From: Fibrobacterota bacterium
GTDB taxonomy: Bacteria; Fibrobacterota; Fibrobacteria; UBA5070
DNA: 64,000 nucleotides
Direction: 5' to 3'
Assembly (NCBI GenBank): GCA_016715065.1
Contig: JADKBN010000030.1
Location: 25,756-89,755, forward strand
The notes beneath the pieces are model-generated. The model had not been told where the DNA came from and ran no database searches. It was given only the letters and a program-made list of their open reading frames with translations. Below, piece by piece: positions 47,001-56,048 of this stretch. The stretch's first letter is position 1. Each line of letters begins with the position of its first letter. The translations under genes and the position numbers were made by a program.

Positions 47001-50000
47001 CAACCTTGGGCGGAACAAGATGGTCCCGCTGTTGTCCGCCACAAAAACCTGCTGGAATGCCACGTCCACCGTGGAACTGGAAGCACAATGTGATCCTGGA
47101 GTCCACTCCACGCTGAGCCTGCCGGACATTGTTTGGCGGGTCTGGCTGGACGAATCGTCCAACCCGCTCACCTTAAGTTGGATGGAGTCCAATCCGGCGT
47201 AGACCACCGAGACAGCAGGCTTGGGCAGCGGACGCAGATCATGTCCGGACTTCCATTCACCGAATCCGGTCCAGCGCAATTGGATCGAATCCGGTTTGGT
47301 ATCGGTGTAGGAATTCCAAATGGTTTCACATCCCCAACCACCGAGCAACCCATCATCCCAGCATTCACGGGTCGTCCAGCTGTAAGTGGTGCTCTTGGTT
47401 GTCAAAATCTGGATGGAATCCAGAGGCCCGTTCTTGGAAAGACCGGGCGTCGAAAAGAACTCCGGTGGAATCCGGTTGCGTGGGATCCGGATTACAAGAT
47501 GATCGGAATTATCAACATCCGGAACAATCGCCGGAGTGCGGGGAGCCAAGCGAATCTGGACGCCGCCAGATCCGGGTGTGAGTTGGGTCTGACCCGCTCT
47601 GAGAATCAGGTCGCCCGATGCCTGCGCCTGTTCCAGGATCAGGTCTCCAAACAGTCCGTCAGGTTGCACCGGGAATCCAGAAATGCTTTTGGAGTTCAAT
47701 CCAAAAGCGTCTCGTACGGTGATGGTGGCTTTGTAGAACTGGTCGAGTTGAAGATTGTTCGTCACTCTTGAGGCAACAGGAGCATGGGAGAACGGAAGCG
47801 TTGCGATATCCATCGAAGGCGCAGGAGATCCCGCCTTTTGCACCAACAAGGCATGGATATTCGGCCCCTGGGAAGCTCGCAAGCTGATAGCGTTCCAGCC
47901 TCGCAGCAACTCCATAGATCCCAATTGGTTCCAACCCTCGCGGAGCAAGGTGGTCTGAATCGACCAGGTTGCTCCTTGGTCCTTACTTACACTGAAGTCA
48001 TCCGCAAGGTGGTCTGTCGACCAATAGATCCAAACATCGTAGTTCGTGGTCTGAGTGGTGAAAACATCCCACTGGGAAGCGGCGGCTGACTTGCCCAATG
48101 GAACCCTAACACCCCCCCCAGAGAGAGGCTCCTCGAAATTGACGTAGCCTGGGACACTGAATGCACCAGGCGTAGTAAGCCGAAAAGCAAGTTTCGCAGA
48201 TTCCGGATTCACCTCACGATCGTTACATGTTTCTGGCGCATTGTCATTGCGGCGGCAAGTGGTCAGGGTCGCACGTGCACCATGGGTTGCCGGGACACTG
48301 AGATTCCAGATTGCTCCCCCATCGTTATTGATCGTGCGGCGGCCTCCTTCCACAATCGCAGGGCCGTCCGGATCCAGGACATGCCATGCCACAGGCCTCG
48401 AATCCACATGATAGACCACACTATCCCGAATCTTCGCGATCCGTTCCGGAGTCCAGGAATTAGCGAACCTTGCGACGGCACCGAGATAGCGGACCGAGTG
48501 ATCACTGGCTTTTGCGAACAAGGCGGCTCCGGAACCATTCTTCAAATCGGCCAGGCTTCGACGAACCGTCCAGGAATCCAGATCACCAGGAGTATTGGAC
48601 TCGTCATATTCCGTCACGGGAATGCGGACATCCACATTCCGCAGGCTTCCGTCCACCATCATGCTGACACCAAACAAGACGGTATCCAGGATTCCACCTG
48701 GGAATTGATTGCGCTCAAATTTGAAGACAAGGTCTCCCGTCCCCAACTCTTGCTCAACCGAAGCTCCATCCTGTGCGAGGAAATTCCTTCGGAGAAGAGA
48801 AATCTTCATGTCCGGGGCCGTGTCGACGTTCTGTCTTGAAACCGGGTAATTCGGAGAGTGTTCGAAGAGAACAGGTCCCAACCGGTGACTTCCCGGCATC
48901 ACATCCAGGATGATTGGCTGATAGCGAGGATCCTCGACTGTCACCTTGTAGAGATCGCGCGGAACATCCATGATCCGACCTGTGGTCAACTGGCCTGCTC
49001 CATAGGAATTGAAATCGGAACAGCCTCGGAACCCTCGAGTGCCACTGATACAAACCTGACCTGAAGGCCGTGGAATCTGAAGCAGGTTCACGGTGGTGAT
49101 TCGCAACTCGAATTTCGATGACGGCACGGAAAGAGTGACCGACCCGCCTCCCTGGTTGGCTTTGTCATCCGCTCCCACGAGTTCCACCAGGTAATCCTGG
49201 CCATCGCGAATGTACGGAGCCTTCGGGTCGACAGGATAGGTGTCCCATTGGGGTTCGATCCAAGGGATGTCCACACTTGTCGCACCGGTTGGTACTGGAA
49301 CGATTCGTTCATGCCGGTCGTCGCCACTGGTCAGGGACAGCCGAATGAATTGTGGAGTTCCTGGCTCGAGCCATTTCCAATCCACATGAACGTCCGGCTC
49401 TCCAAGGCGGTTGGGCACAACGATTGCCGAGACCATCGCAATCGGTCCGTTCAGATCCAGCCCTGTGAATTGCGCATCCTTCTCCAAGGCCTTCCCGTCC
49501 GCCGCCAACGGAAGCTTGACAGAAAGTGACGTACTTCCGCGAGCCAGGGACACCAGCGACATGCTGGTTCGATCAAGCGTCCATGTGGACGATCGACCCA
49601 CGACCAACTCGTACTGTCCATCCGTCCAACGACCATCGCGGAACGATGGCGCCTGGACCACAGCCAAACGCGCGGGTACTGTTCCCCAAGCGCCCGTTGC
49701 CGGATTCAGAACCTTGATCACACCGTTCTGGAGAGCAACTGCTTCCAAGGAGTACCTCGAGAAAAAGGTCGCCTTCAAATCGCCAGAGACCAATTGTTCA
49801 GTCTTGATGCCATAGATTTCCACCTGCGGCGGAACCACCTTGATGATCACCTCTTTTGTGGTCTGGGCACCAGCCAGATCTTTGACGGTAACCTCTACAA
49901 CCACCGGCCCTGAGAATCCTGCGGGTGCCTGGAAAATCAGTTTCCTATCCGTGACCGTCACGACTGCCCCCATTGGAGCACCCACTGAAAGCTTTGCGGT

Positions 50001-51881
50001 CCACGTAAGGTTCAGATAGCTGTCGTCCGGGTCATCGACCCAAACCGCCTTGCCACTTCGTGTCGAATCCAACCTCACACTCAAGAGACTTCCCGCAGCC
50101 ACGCTCCATTCGGCAGCCAGGATCTTTGGTGCGTCATTCACGGGACGAACGGTCACCGCCAGCGCTGCAGTTGCGGAAGCACCGGTGGAACCGGTAGCGA
50201 CCAATTGCAGATTCGCTGTTCCATTGACATCACTGCCGCTCAGACCTACCCGTAGCGTTCGCAAAGCAGGATCCAACTTGAAGGGAATCGGATCACCCGT
50301 CGCCGTAGACACGGACCAAGAGAGAGGATACCCAGCACCCCGCGGATCCGATGCCAGGTTGCCGAGTTGAATCACCATTTCCTGTCCTTCGTCCAGCGCA
50401 ATCGCTGACGGAGGATTTGGCGAGAACACAGGCCTCTGAGAATATTGCTGGACCAGCACCAAGTTGCCAGAGGTGGTGGAATTCCAAGCGACCGCTTCCG
50501 GCTGGTAGGAAAACCCATCTTTGCTAACCACCACGGTATAGTCACCGGGAGCAATTCCTGTCCAAGTCACTTCACCGGAGGTGGCGGACGCTGTTGCCGA
50601 TCTCACCAAGGTTGCACCCTGAAGCAGTCGAACGAGTGGCGCTTGTTGTGTGGGAGCCAGCACGCGGACAGTCAGTTTGCCGATGGTAGGCTTACTGCTC
50701 TGGTCCACCACTCCGAAAAACCGAAGTGAAGGTGGTTGAGCCCTACGAAGCACCACAGAAGCAATATCGAAACTCGCGCCTGGCTCGACCCATGAGGCCA
50801 TGACATTGAATGCGGATAGAGGAATACTGCCGATTCTATCTACATCAAATACGCCAGCGGCGTTGGTGATTAATTCCGAAGCGGGAATGGAAATATGCGT
50901 CATCTCCCCATTTCCTACTGGACTGATATCTTTCAGTACAAACTGTTTAAGTGGCTCTTGATCTTTATCAAAAAACCACAAGCTCCACTTGTCCTGACTA
51001 CTGACACCACCAGGATTTGCCCGGTAGTCGATTTCAACACTGGAAAACTCCCCCCAGACCAAATTGTTATAACGAAACCGAAACATGGCTCCGTATTCGC
51101 AAGCGTGGCCCAAATCATTTTCCCCACAATTCACAGCGTATGGCAAAGTGAATCCCATGTAGCCGGAATACCGTTCTCCGTAAAGCGGATTTTCAAACTC
51201 CTTCCATCCTGTAGAATAATCCCCGTTTGGATACCCATCTTGCATCAAAACGACGTCAGAGCTTCCGAAAGCTGTATTCAGCAACGCAGCCAGATTCACT
51301 TCAAAAGGATTGGCTCCATCATACAAGAGCATTTTGATGTTGTCGTCACTCAACACCGTGCCGGTTCCCGGTTTGGAGACCTTCCAATTCACTCGCAGCG
51401 GCACGAGCCCTTTGCCTTCCGAGACCGCTATCTGATCGTAGACCAATTGTGCGGATACCCGATAGGTGGCATCGAAGCCTGCAATCCGGTAGTCGAGCAG
51501 ATTGATCAGGAGGTTGCTCTGGTAGGATCGAAACTCGAGCCTGGAGGATGCATCGGGTACGAGCAACGAACCGGTCACGTCAAGAAATGGCACACCAACG
51601 GCTGCGTAGTTCCGTTGTGACCGGACATACTTTGTGGCGGGCAGCCCAAAGTAGGCGACTCCATTGGTGGAGTCGACGTGGATCGCCGTCCGTCCCGCCA
51701 ACGGTAGATCGTTGGAGGATTTCGTATAACCACCAGCCACAGGGACCTTGCCCTGAAGCACAGCTTCTGTGTTCGAAATCCACTGGGAGAACCCGAGGTA
51801 GCCTGCCGCTTCCGGCATGATGGCAGCACTCGCCACCGCGCAAATCGCGGCGACCGAAAGGAAAATCTTGCGGAGAATCAT
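44013..51881 (-). CDS. Giant surface protein, N-terminal segment
   Basis: 2,622 residues; true coding ends near 44099. Signal peptide MILRKIFLSVAAICAVASA shows export by Sec. Then come an unassigned N-terminal domain (residues 30-400), a carboxypeptidase-regulatory-like domain (GIAPGDYTVVVSKDGFSYQP), tandem cadherin-like domains (PVNDAPKIL), and many further beta-sandwich repeats. No Rhs/YD repeats, no haemagglutinin repeats and no TPS domain were seen, so this is not a classical CdiA or Rhs backbone. ATG 51881 overlaps the TGA of the upstream gene (ATGA). Second last in size only to very large adhesins; it probably forms the filament or shell that shows the toxin. Confidence 0.78.
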   Translation of the reverse strand: MILRKIFLSVAAICAVASAAIMPEAAGYLGFSQWISNTEAVLQGKVPVAGGYTKSSNDLPLAGRTAIHVDSTNGVAYFGLPATKYVRSQRNYAAVGVPFLDVTGSLLVPDASSRLEFRSYQSNLLINLLDYRIAGFDATYRVSAQLVYDQIAVSEGKGLVPLRVNWKVSKPGTGTVLSDDNIKMLLYDGANPFEVNLAALLNTAFGSSDVVLMQDGYPNGDYSTGWKEFENPLYGERYSGYMGFTLPYAVNCGENDLGHACEYGAMFRFRYNNLVWGEFSSVEIDYRANPGGVSSQDKWSLWFFDKDQEPLKQFVLKDISPVGNGEMTHISIPASELITNAAGVFDVDRIGSIPLSAFNVMASWVEPGASFDIASVVLRRAQPPSLRFFGVVDQSSKPTIGKLTVRVLAPTQQAPLVRLLQGATLVRSATASATSGEVTWTGIAPGDYTVVVSKDGFSYQPEAVAWNSTTSGNLVLVQQYSQRPVFSPNPPSAIALDEGQEMVIQLGNLASDPRGAGYPLSWSVSTATGDPIPFKLDPALRTLRVGLSGSDVNGTANLQLVATGSTGASATAALAVTVRPVNDAPKILAAEWSVAAGSLLSVRLDSTRSGKAVWVDDPDDSYLNLTWTAKLSVGAPMGAVVTVTDRKLIFQAPAGFSGPVVVEVTVKDLAGAQTTKEVIIKVVPPQVEIYGIKTEQLVSGDLKATFFSRYSLEAVALQNGVIKVLNPATGAWGTVPARLAVVQAPSFRDGRWTDGQYELVVGRSSTWTLDRTSMSLVSLARGSTSLSVKLPLAADGKALEKDAQFTGLDLNGPIAMVSAIVVPNRLGEPDVHVDWKWLEPGTPQFIRLSLTSGDDRHERIVPVPTGATSVDIPWIEPQWDTYPVDPKAPYIRDGQDYLVELVGADDKANQGGGSVTLSVPSSKFELRITTVNLLQIPRPSGQVCISGTRGFRGCSDFNSYGAGQLTTGRIMDVPRDLYKVTVEDPRYQPIILDVMPGSHRLGPVLFEHSPNYPVSRQNVDTAPDMKISLLRRNFLAQDGASVEQELGTGDLVFKFERNQFPGGILDTVLFGVSMMVDGSLRNVDVRIPVTEYDESNTPGDLDSWTVRRSLADLKNGSGAALFAKASDHSVRYLGAVARFANSWTPERIAKIRDSVVYHVDSRPVAWHVLDPDGPAIVEGGRRTINNDGGAIWNLSVPATHGARATLTTCRRNDNAPETCNDREVNPESAKLAFRLTTPGAFSVPGYVNFEEPLSGGGVRVPLGKSAAASQWDVFTTQTTNYDVWIYWSTDHLADDFSVSKDQGATWSIQTTLLREGWNQLGSMELLRGWNAISLRASQGPNIHALLVQKAGSPAPSMDIATLPFSHAPVASRVTNNLQLDQFYKATITVRDAFGLNSKSISGFPVQPDGLFGDLILEQAQASGDLILRAGQTQLTPGSGGVQIRLAPRTPAIVPDVDNSDHLVIRIPRNRIPPEFFSTPGLSKNGPLDSIQILTTKSTTYSWTTRECWDDGLLGGWGCETIWNSYTDTKPDSIQLRWTGFGEWKSGHDLRPLPKPAVSVVYAGLDSIQLKVSGLDDSSSQTRQTMSGRLSVEWTPGSHCASSSTVDVAFQQVFVADNSGTILFRPRLSSAKATGFGGWTDTSSGAPRLRHQWLDHSEGGGFFPLMVLPTPLASQKRAWVSFTVRNPTLTPAQVKLWTVPGPYAGQTRQAFEFRLAPVGTSGGLTPPGVIWHSGTGFAQGWHQQADELVLQPGDQELQIRMMDPGVTFRALGLRPSAITTDPAEAIASLPYVGTQGMNEILVSAPSLASGTLHGFRITATDRMGNTSSDTITVATQSSAAKFPTVGIALAPWDGSGWITGNVATASFVPDGRFTLPENAEIKAWLRHRSGTNGALTNDSTEVPVVKNQDGTYTATLTGLGAFGQTLQDFQIGDRTVLVAYVQSGSLRGNRSGIDFAILSETHPGAMTATFLDGPPNKGLTFHVRQAWQQQSGTNSITYADLELPAFRVQEDDTATNRLLLRGALVSFTQEASGLRLNNVIGGRLAAVHCKLTGTVESGCHDVARMPWTLGRWAGFLETESMTTDLTSSSWSLLIQQAELIDDAGRPSRNSAAFSLSDAGVTGGGGTQYLGLANFSKDRFWFRNVVASGDEEAFGIEACQTEIRRTASGLEFKTMGCEPNVGPFLTFPLHIQTDGPWSVVGAAFDSLDTAYHLNWTPDANPGSKWVSGSPLSRGTLQVPATNVNLTKSSLHNVSGASLWGYDVKSYSFGRSGVSNLVFDLVFPDSKLTPAQAGVSQRVKSFTGMSIVSSATIMKGSPVLQGTGISTNLVQLNLGSSLRLDDVVMWTYARKDGIGWVLTPLAATNKTLVLSKAQDANWKYTKIGTITQADDRFRFPFTSLELGAGSYVAASSSQDVKISTGGATIQAKLNIDPNDDELRIQAATPKVILDKFFTEKGGLDFKPVTVPDPELTLDPEFELADIEGVGSLGTPAQTAQYEVWVGGLPVVNAIPSGRYQIMANRGRLFVRLYRPQMALNDFGTGGLPGAPSAEVQTAVFSTDRMPVAVGAELDVPASWRDWQIPGSIGSLQLDKVYLEATAQRDPDQRNFLPGDSPFLPYCGQAGSCL

Positions 51882-54772
51882 TGGTCGAGGGCCCTCCAGC
51901 CCGAAGTGTCACGGAACCAAGTCTTGCCTGAAGACTGATCCAGATAAAGCGTTCCCAAGCCATATGTGCTTGGCGGAATTCCAATGCCTAAGACGATTTT
52001 TGCGCCGGCCTGCAGAGAATACGGGGTCGCGGTCAGCAGGATCCGAGGAGTGAATACCCGGGGCATTCCTCCCTCCAGAACGACCTCCAAGTAGAGCGTC
52101 GGGTTTGCGGCAACCGTGCGCAACAATCCTTCGAGCGCCTTGGTTTTACCCAGCTCGATGCTCCATCCACCTTCCAGTACGGGCACATCCCAGTGCTCTT
52201 CTGTCCAGAGCTGGGTTCCACCTTTGGCAGTTGAGTACAGCCGCACCGAGAGGTCTACGGAAGTATCCGGGGGGACTGTCGCATCGGACTTGGCGAAAAA
52301 GCCTTTGACCACCATTCTCCCAACAGCAGGCCCAGGCAGAGCCAGTCGCACGAACGCGACCCGGCTGTCGCGCACCTGGCCATTGGCGTCGGTCACTCTC
52401 ACCCAAATGGGCTCAAGGGTGTCGTCCGCGGATACGATGGGCAAGGTAAGGATCGACGTTTTCTGTCCCGCGATGGGACGTGATCCCTTGTACCACTGGT
52501 AGGTCACTTTGCCATTGCCGGTCGCGTAGACTTCAAATCGAGCCTGACCTCCGAGCCGGACGGTGTCGTTTGATGTCTGGATTCCAATGGTCAAGTCCAG
52601 CGGCTTGCGCACCACGGTCAACAGAGCCTCCCGCGTGAGCACTTTGCCTGTGCCGGATTTCACTTGGCATTGGTAATGGTCGCCATCCATCTCCGCCCGG
52701 GCACGGTCGATCCGGTACACGGAACCCGTAGCACCCGGGATATCCTGGCCGTTGCGACGCCACTGGTAGAGAATCTGTCCATCACCTGTGGCTCGAACTT
52801 CGAACGTTGCGGTCTTGTCTTCGTCTACGCGCGCATCGGCAGGCTGAACAACAATCACCGGGGCCACATAGACGACTTCCACATCGTCATCGACCTTCAG
52901 AGTGTCGCCCTTGCGGTCTCCTGGTTGGCCAGGATCCGTCCAGGCTGTTCCCGTCAGACGGTTACCCCAGCGGTCGTACACCGGGATCCTGGGATTGGAG
53001 ACCAGGGTCTGCGAATTGGAGATGTGCGACCAATCGTTGGTGCGATCCCAAGCGAGCCAGTCAGAGTAGTGGACTCCGACAACGTTACCCGTGTTGTTGG
53101 GTATCGAGTTGCCTGGAGCGACGGTCACACCCAGAAAATCGTAGCGGACCTTGTAGCAAAATCCACCCAATGCTTCCAGCGTGATCCGAGGGGCCACCTG
53201 GTAGTACGGGTCCATCACCGGCTGCTTGCCGTTTTCTGTGCAGAAGAAATAGTCGTAGTAGAAGTCGGATAGCGCACCCGGTCCGTTGTTCTTGATCAAG
53301 ATGCGGGGGCGGATGATGTTCGCGGTCAAGCCTTCATCCAGCCAGAACACTTCGATGTTGGGCTTGTCGTCGCGACGCGACGTCATCAGCCAATCCTTGC
53401 CAGCCACCGGATTGCCGTCGTTTCCGAACACCCGGATGTAGGGCGCTGCAGTCCAGGTAGAGGTGGTTGGCAAGGCCACGTCGCCAGTTCTGTCCCATCG
53501 GAAATCCTGGTTGTTGTAACGCAGAGCCAACAGCCAGCCGCGACCATCGCCGCCGATTCCGCCAGGCGGCAGTGCCTGCGTGGAAGTGATGGTGAGCATC
53601 CACCATCCGTCACCGAGAGAAGCGATGCTGGCCGTTGCGGAAGGGACATCGTAAGCAGAGAGGGCTGGAGTCAGGTAATTCGGTACGCGGAAAGGAAGTT
53701 TGGTGGTCCAGCCGGTTGCCAGACTCCGGGAACCGACGTTCTTGACCTGGATGCGAAATTGCGTGAAGAGGGAATCCGTCAACGCTTCCCGCTTGGCGGT
53801 CACTTGCACTGCTGTCCAAGGGACAACAGGTGAGAACTCAAGGATGGAGGTGAGCGGGCTCTGCAGATTGGGCACCAGGGTCCTGGCAGCCACGGTCATT
53901 TGGTTTCCATTCACCTGGACACGAGAGAGCTTGGCGTTTTCTTGTGCGGCACCGGAGATCCACAAGCTGTCACCCCGGAACACGGGAAAATCACCCAGTG
54001 GATCGGATGTTCCCGGACCTACCACGGAGACTTTCGCCCAAAGCACATCGCGGGGCACAAACCGCACATCCACAACGTGATCCTTGCCATCTTGACGGAT
54101 GGTCGCGGAATCAGATCCATTGTGCCGGTTCCCATCAACCCAAATTTGGGCAGGAAGGGAAGCCCTTGCGCGCATGCACCTCAAATCAAGCCGGTCGGAA
54201 TCCACCAGAACCACTGTCCCGGTGGCGTTGCAAGATCCTTCTCCATTGATCTTCACAAAGACGCTGGAATACCCCTTGGCGGAAACCGGCGGCGGCGGAG
54301 GCGGCCCCCAAATCTGCTGTCCGGCGGCGTTCCATACGGTGATTTTCTGGTTGATGGCCCAAACGCCCGTGTTCCCGTCAAAGGAAGGCGAAGTCCAGGG
54401 CTGCCAAGTCGACCAATCGGACAGATGCACACCGACTTGCGCGCCATTGCCGGAATTCCACTCCTGGGATGCGGCAAGATTGCCATCGTAGTTGAACCAA
54501 AGACGCCAAGCCCCGTTATCCGCACGTTTCTCCAAGCTAATCCGCACACTTCCGACGGACCACGACTCCACGACCGGAATCTTTCCTGTCGGAATCGCGA
54601 GATCGAACGCAGCCCGTGGCGCTTGCACAACGGAAGTCCCCACGTTCTTCAATGAGACGGTCAACCGTGCCCATTGCTGATCTTGAGGCTGGTCTGCCCT
54701 GAGCTTGACTTCAACTTGCGCGGATCCTGCCACGGCGAGCGCGGCAACGAAGGCGAATAGGCGGCGGATCAC
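51878..54772 (-). CDS. Secreted Ig-like/CBM-like protein with tail-fibre-type adaptor module
   Basis: 964 residues from GTG 54772, which overlaps the upstream stop (GTGA); the frame to 54808 is not needed. Signal peptide VIRRLFAFVAALAVAGSAQ. Residues 20-180 and a second block near 330-600 look like cellulose-binding-type beta-sandwiches (GVHLSDWSTWQPW, GVHYSDWLAWDRT). Two I-set-like Ig domains follow (PADARVDEDKTATFEVRATGDG...YQCQVKSG and RLGGQARFEVYATGNG). The last 130 residues (FTPRILLTATPYSLQAGAK...LGTLYLDQSSGKTWFRD) match the C-terminus of the preceding gene product and resemble adaptor modules of tail fibres and trimeric proteins. Likely binds a surface ligand. Confidence 0.75.
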   Translation of the reverse strand: MIRRLFAFVAALAVAGSAQVEVKLRADQPQDQQWARLTVSLKNVGTSVVQAPRAAFDLAIPTGKIPVVESWSVGSVRISLEKRADNGAWRLWFNYDGNLAASQEWNSGNGAQVGVHLSDWSTWQPWTSPSFDGNTGVWAINQKITVWNAAGQQIWGPPPPPPVSAKGYSSVFVKINGEGSCNATGTVVLVDSDRLDLRCMRARASLPAQIWVDGNRHNGSDSATIRQDGKDHVVDVRFVPRDVLWAKVSVVGPGTSDPLGDFPVFRGDSLWISGAAQENAKLSRVQVNGNQMTVAARTLVPNLQSPLTSILEFSPVVPWTAVQVTAKREALTDSLFTQFRIQVKNVGSRSLATGWTTKLPFRVPNYLTPALSAYDVPSATASIASLGDGWWMLTITSTQALPPGGIGGDGRGWLLALRYNNQDFRWDRTGDVALPTTSTWTAAPYIRVFGNDGNPVAGKDWLMTSRRDDKPNIEVFWLDEGLTANIIRPRILIKNNGPGALSDFYYDYFFCTENGKQPVMDPYYQVAPRITLEALGGFCYKVRYDFLGVTVAPGNSIPNNTGNVVGVHYSDWLAWDRTNDWSHISNSQTLVSNPRIPVYDRWGNRLTGTAWTDPGQPGDRKGDTLKVDDDVEVVYVAPVIVVQPADARVDEDKTATFEVRATGDGQILYQWRRNGQDIPGATGSVYRIDRARAEMDGDHYQCQVKSGTGKVLTREALLTVVRKPLDLTIGIQTSNDTVRLGGQARFEVYATGNGKVTYQWYKGSRPIAGQKTSILTLPIVSADDTLEPIWVRVTDANGQVRDSRVAFVRLALPGPAVGRMVVKGFFAKSDATVPPDTSVDLSVRLYSTAKGGTQLWTEEHWDVPVLEGGWSIELGKTKALEGLLRTVAANPTLYLEVVLEGGMPRVFTPRILLTATPYSLQAGAKIVLGIGIPPSTYGLGTLYLDQSSGKTWFRDTSGWRALDQ

Positions 54773-55599
54773 GGCGCCAAGACCCAGCTCTTGAAGGAGC
54801 GCAGCCAAATCTTCGAGGTGGATGTATCCAGGTACCTGGTACCGATCGGGGCGTCAATTCCCAACGTCGCGGGTGTTCCCGCGCCTTGGATTTGTCCTCC
54901 AGCGGAGGAGATCGCATACGGCATGGCCGTCAAGGGCGACCGAGGCGTGAGGATCTCACGAGAATCAATCTTTCCAACGCTGAACTGAACGTAGAGCGTC
55001 GCCTGTTGTTGGACGACCGTCTCCAGGACTCCAGTGGTCGCTTTTCCGGTGCCGAGTCTTGCCAAGAAGCGGCCATCCAGCACCGGGATCCCACGCCCTT
55101 CTTCCACAGAAAAGACCTCGACGTAATCCGGCGTGCCACCTTCCACTTTACGGAAGATCTCGACGACCATGTCGATGGTCTTGCCTCCATCCTTGCCGAC
55201 CAGACTTCCAAAGCGATCGGACAGTTCCCCGCTGAACGTCAGCATCTGGCGACTCGGGCGCAGCACCGTGAGCGTCGCCTTGTCGGTGATCCGCATGGAG
55301 CCGTCCGCCGCCACCAGGACGCAATGGACCTTGGCTTTGTCCTGGGAAAGCTGGACGTTGGCCAAGGCAAACTTCTGGTTCGCACCCGGGAGAGTCGAGC
55401 GCAGCGTGTCGTTCACATACCACTTGAGCGTATCGACCTTGTCCGCTACAAGCTGGAACACTGCGGTATCGCCGGCATGGGCTTGGACATCCGAGGGTTG
55501 AAGCAGGATCTGAGGAAAAGCCGCCCAGCTTCCCGCTTGAACAACAAACAACGCGAACACAAGACGGTGAAACACCCTTTGAAAGGCAGGCATGGACAT
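54769..55599 (-). CDS. Secreted Ig-like protein with the same C-terminal adaptor module
   Basis: 276 residues; signal peptide ending in GSWA. One Ig-like domain (PQILLQPSDVQAHAGDTAVF...VHCVLVAADG), then the module shared with the next gene: SRQMLTFSGELSDRFG..., TLYVQFSVGKIDSREIL, TPRSPLTAMPYAISSAG, GTRYLDTSTSKIWLRS. It appears to be a shorter version of the next gene product, so the two may form a hetero-oligomer. First gene of the 26-kb array. ATG 55599 and ATG 55593 are both possible; AAGGAA is better spaced for 55593. Confidence 0.75.
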   Translation of the reverse strand: MSMPAFQRVFHRLVFALFVVQAGSWAAFPQILLQPSDVQAHAGDTAVFQLVADKVDTLKWYVNDTLRSTLPGANQKFALANVQLSQDKAKVHCVLVAADGSMRITDKATLTVLRPSRQMLTFSGELSDRFGSLVGKDGGKTIDMVVEIFRKVEGGTPDYVEVFSVEEGRGIPVLDGRFLARLGTGKATTGVLETVVQQQATLYVQFSVGKIDSREILTPRSPLTAMPYAISSAGGQIQGAGTPATLGIDAPIGTRYLDTSTSKIWLRSFKSWVLAP

Positions 55600-56028
55600 A
55601 GGTTCCTTGGGCAGAAAACGCTGGGAAAATGAAGCCAGGTGAGTTTCTCGGCGGAGAACAGCAATGGTGCCGAGTCAAGAATTTGGGCAAAAGGTAGGTG
55701 AACACTCCACTATTTCAAACCAGGAGCAACCCGATCGAAACTCCAGCTGGCAACTGATCGTTGCCTTCCAAACCCCAATTTTTCTCGCACTGGAGAGGGG
55801 TGTTTTAGTTTCCAGCTCGTTGGATGCTCCAAACCCACACTCCCCTGACACCCTTCATTGAAGAGGTACTGAAGCCACGAATTCGAGCATGCGTTAACGA
55901 GAGAACGGACCTGAGCGGAGGTTGCAATTCGTGAACCAGAGGTCTTTTCATGCTCCCTTTGGAGAATTTGGAGTGGGTCTCACCCACCCTCCTCGCTGAT
56001 CCCGACAACCAAATTCACCATTTAGGCG
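55600..56028. other. Intergenic region between the giant operon and the AbiE-like pair
   Basis: About 430 bp with no gene. It must carry the promoter of the 26-kb minus-strand array; a TTGACT lies near 55671-55676 on the minus strand, but no good -10 is seen at the right distance. Confidence 0.4.
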
Positions 56029-56048
56029 TATATTCACTCCGTAGTGAA
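56029..56048 (+). promoter_or_regulatory. -10 box and palindromic operator at the start of the AbiE-like operon
   Basis: TATATT (56029-56034) is followed by the perfect palindrome arms TTCACT and AGTGAA (56033-56048), which overlap the GTG start at 56044. No ribosome site is present, so the mRNA may be leaderless. A repressor bound here would block transcription directly, as expected for autoregulation by the antitoxin. Confidence 0.5.

Larger units (their letters stand above)
34834..51881 (-). other. Reconstructed giant surface-protein gene (about 5,681 residues)
   Basis: Three consecutive frames (44013-51881, 42881-44099, 34834-42879) join into one protein if one extra base is removed near 44096-44099 and one from the A8 run at 42954-42961. 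The corrected length, 17,046 bases, is divisible by three, and each junction reads smoothly (VYLEAT-DNGIQIKGTFYPAI and PNDSKK-TIPTNFADG). Neither downstream piece has a start codon or ribosome site of its own. So this is one gene, whether broken for real, misassembled, or read through by slippage on A8. Confidence 0.78.

Noticed and set aside
29839..51881. Classical CdiA/CdiB, Rhs or type VI effector locus
   Set aside because: No haemagglutinin or YD repeats, no TPS domain, no PAAR or VgrG, and no two-partner transporter gene beside the array.
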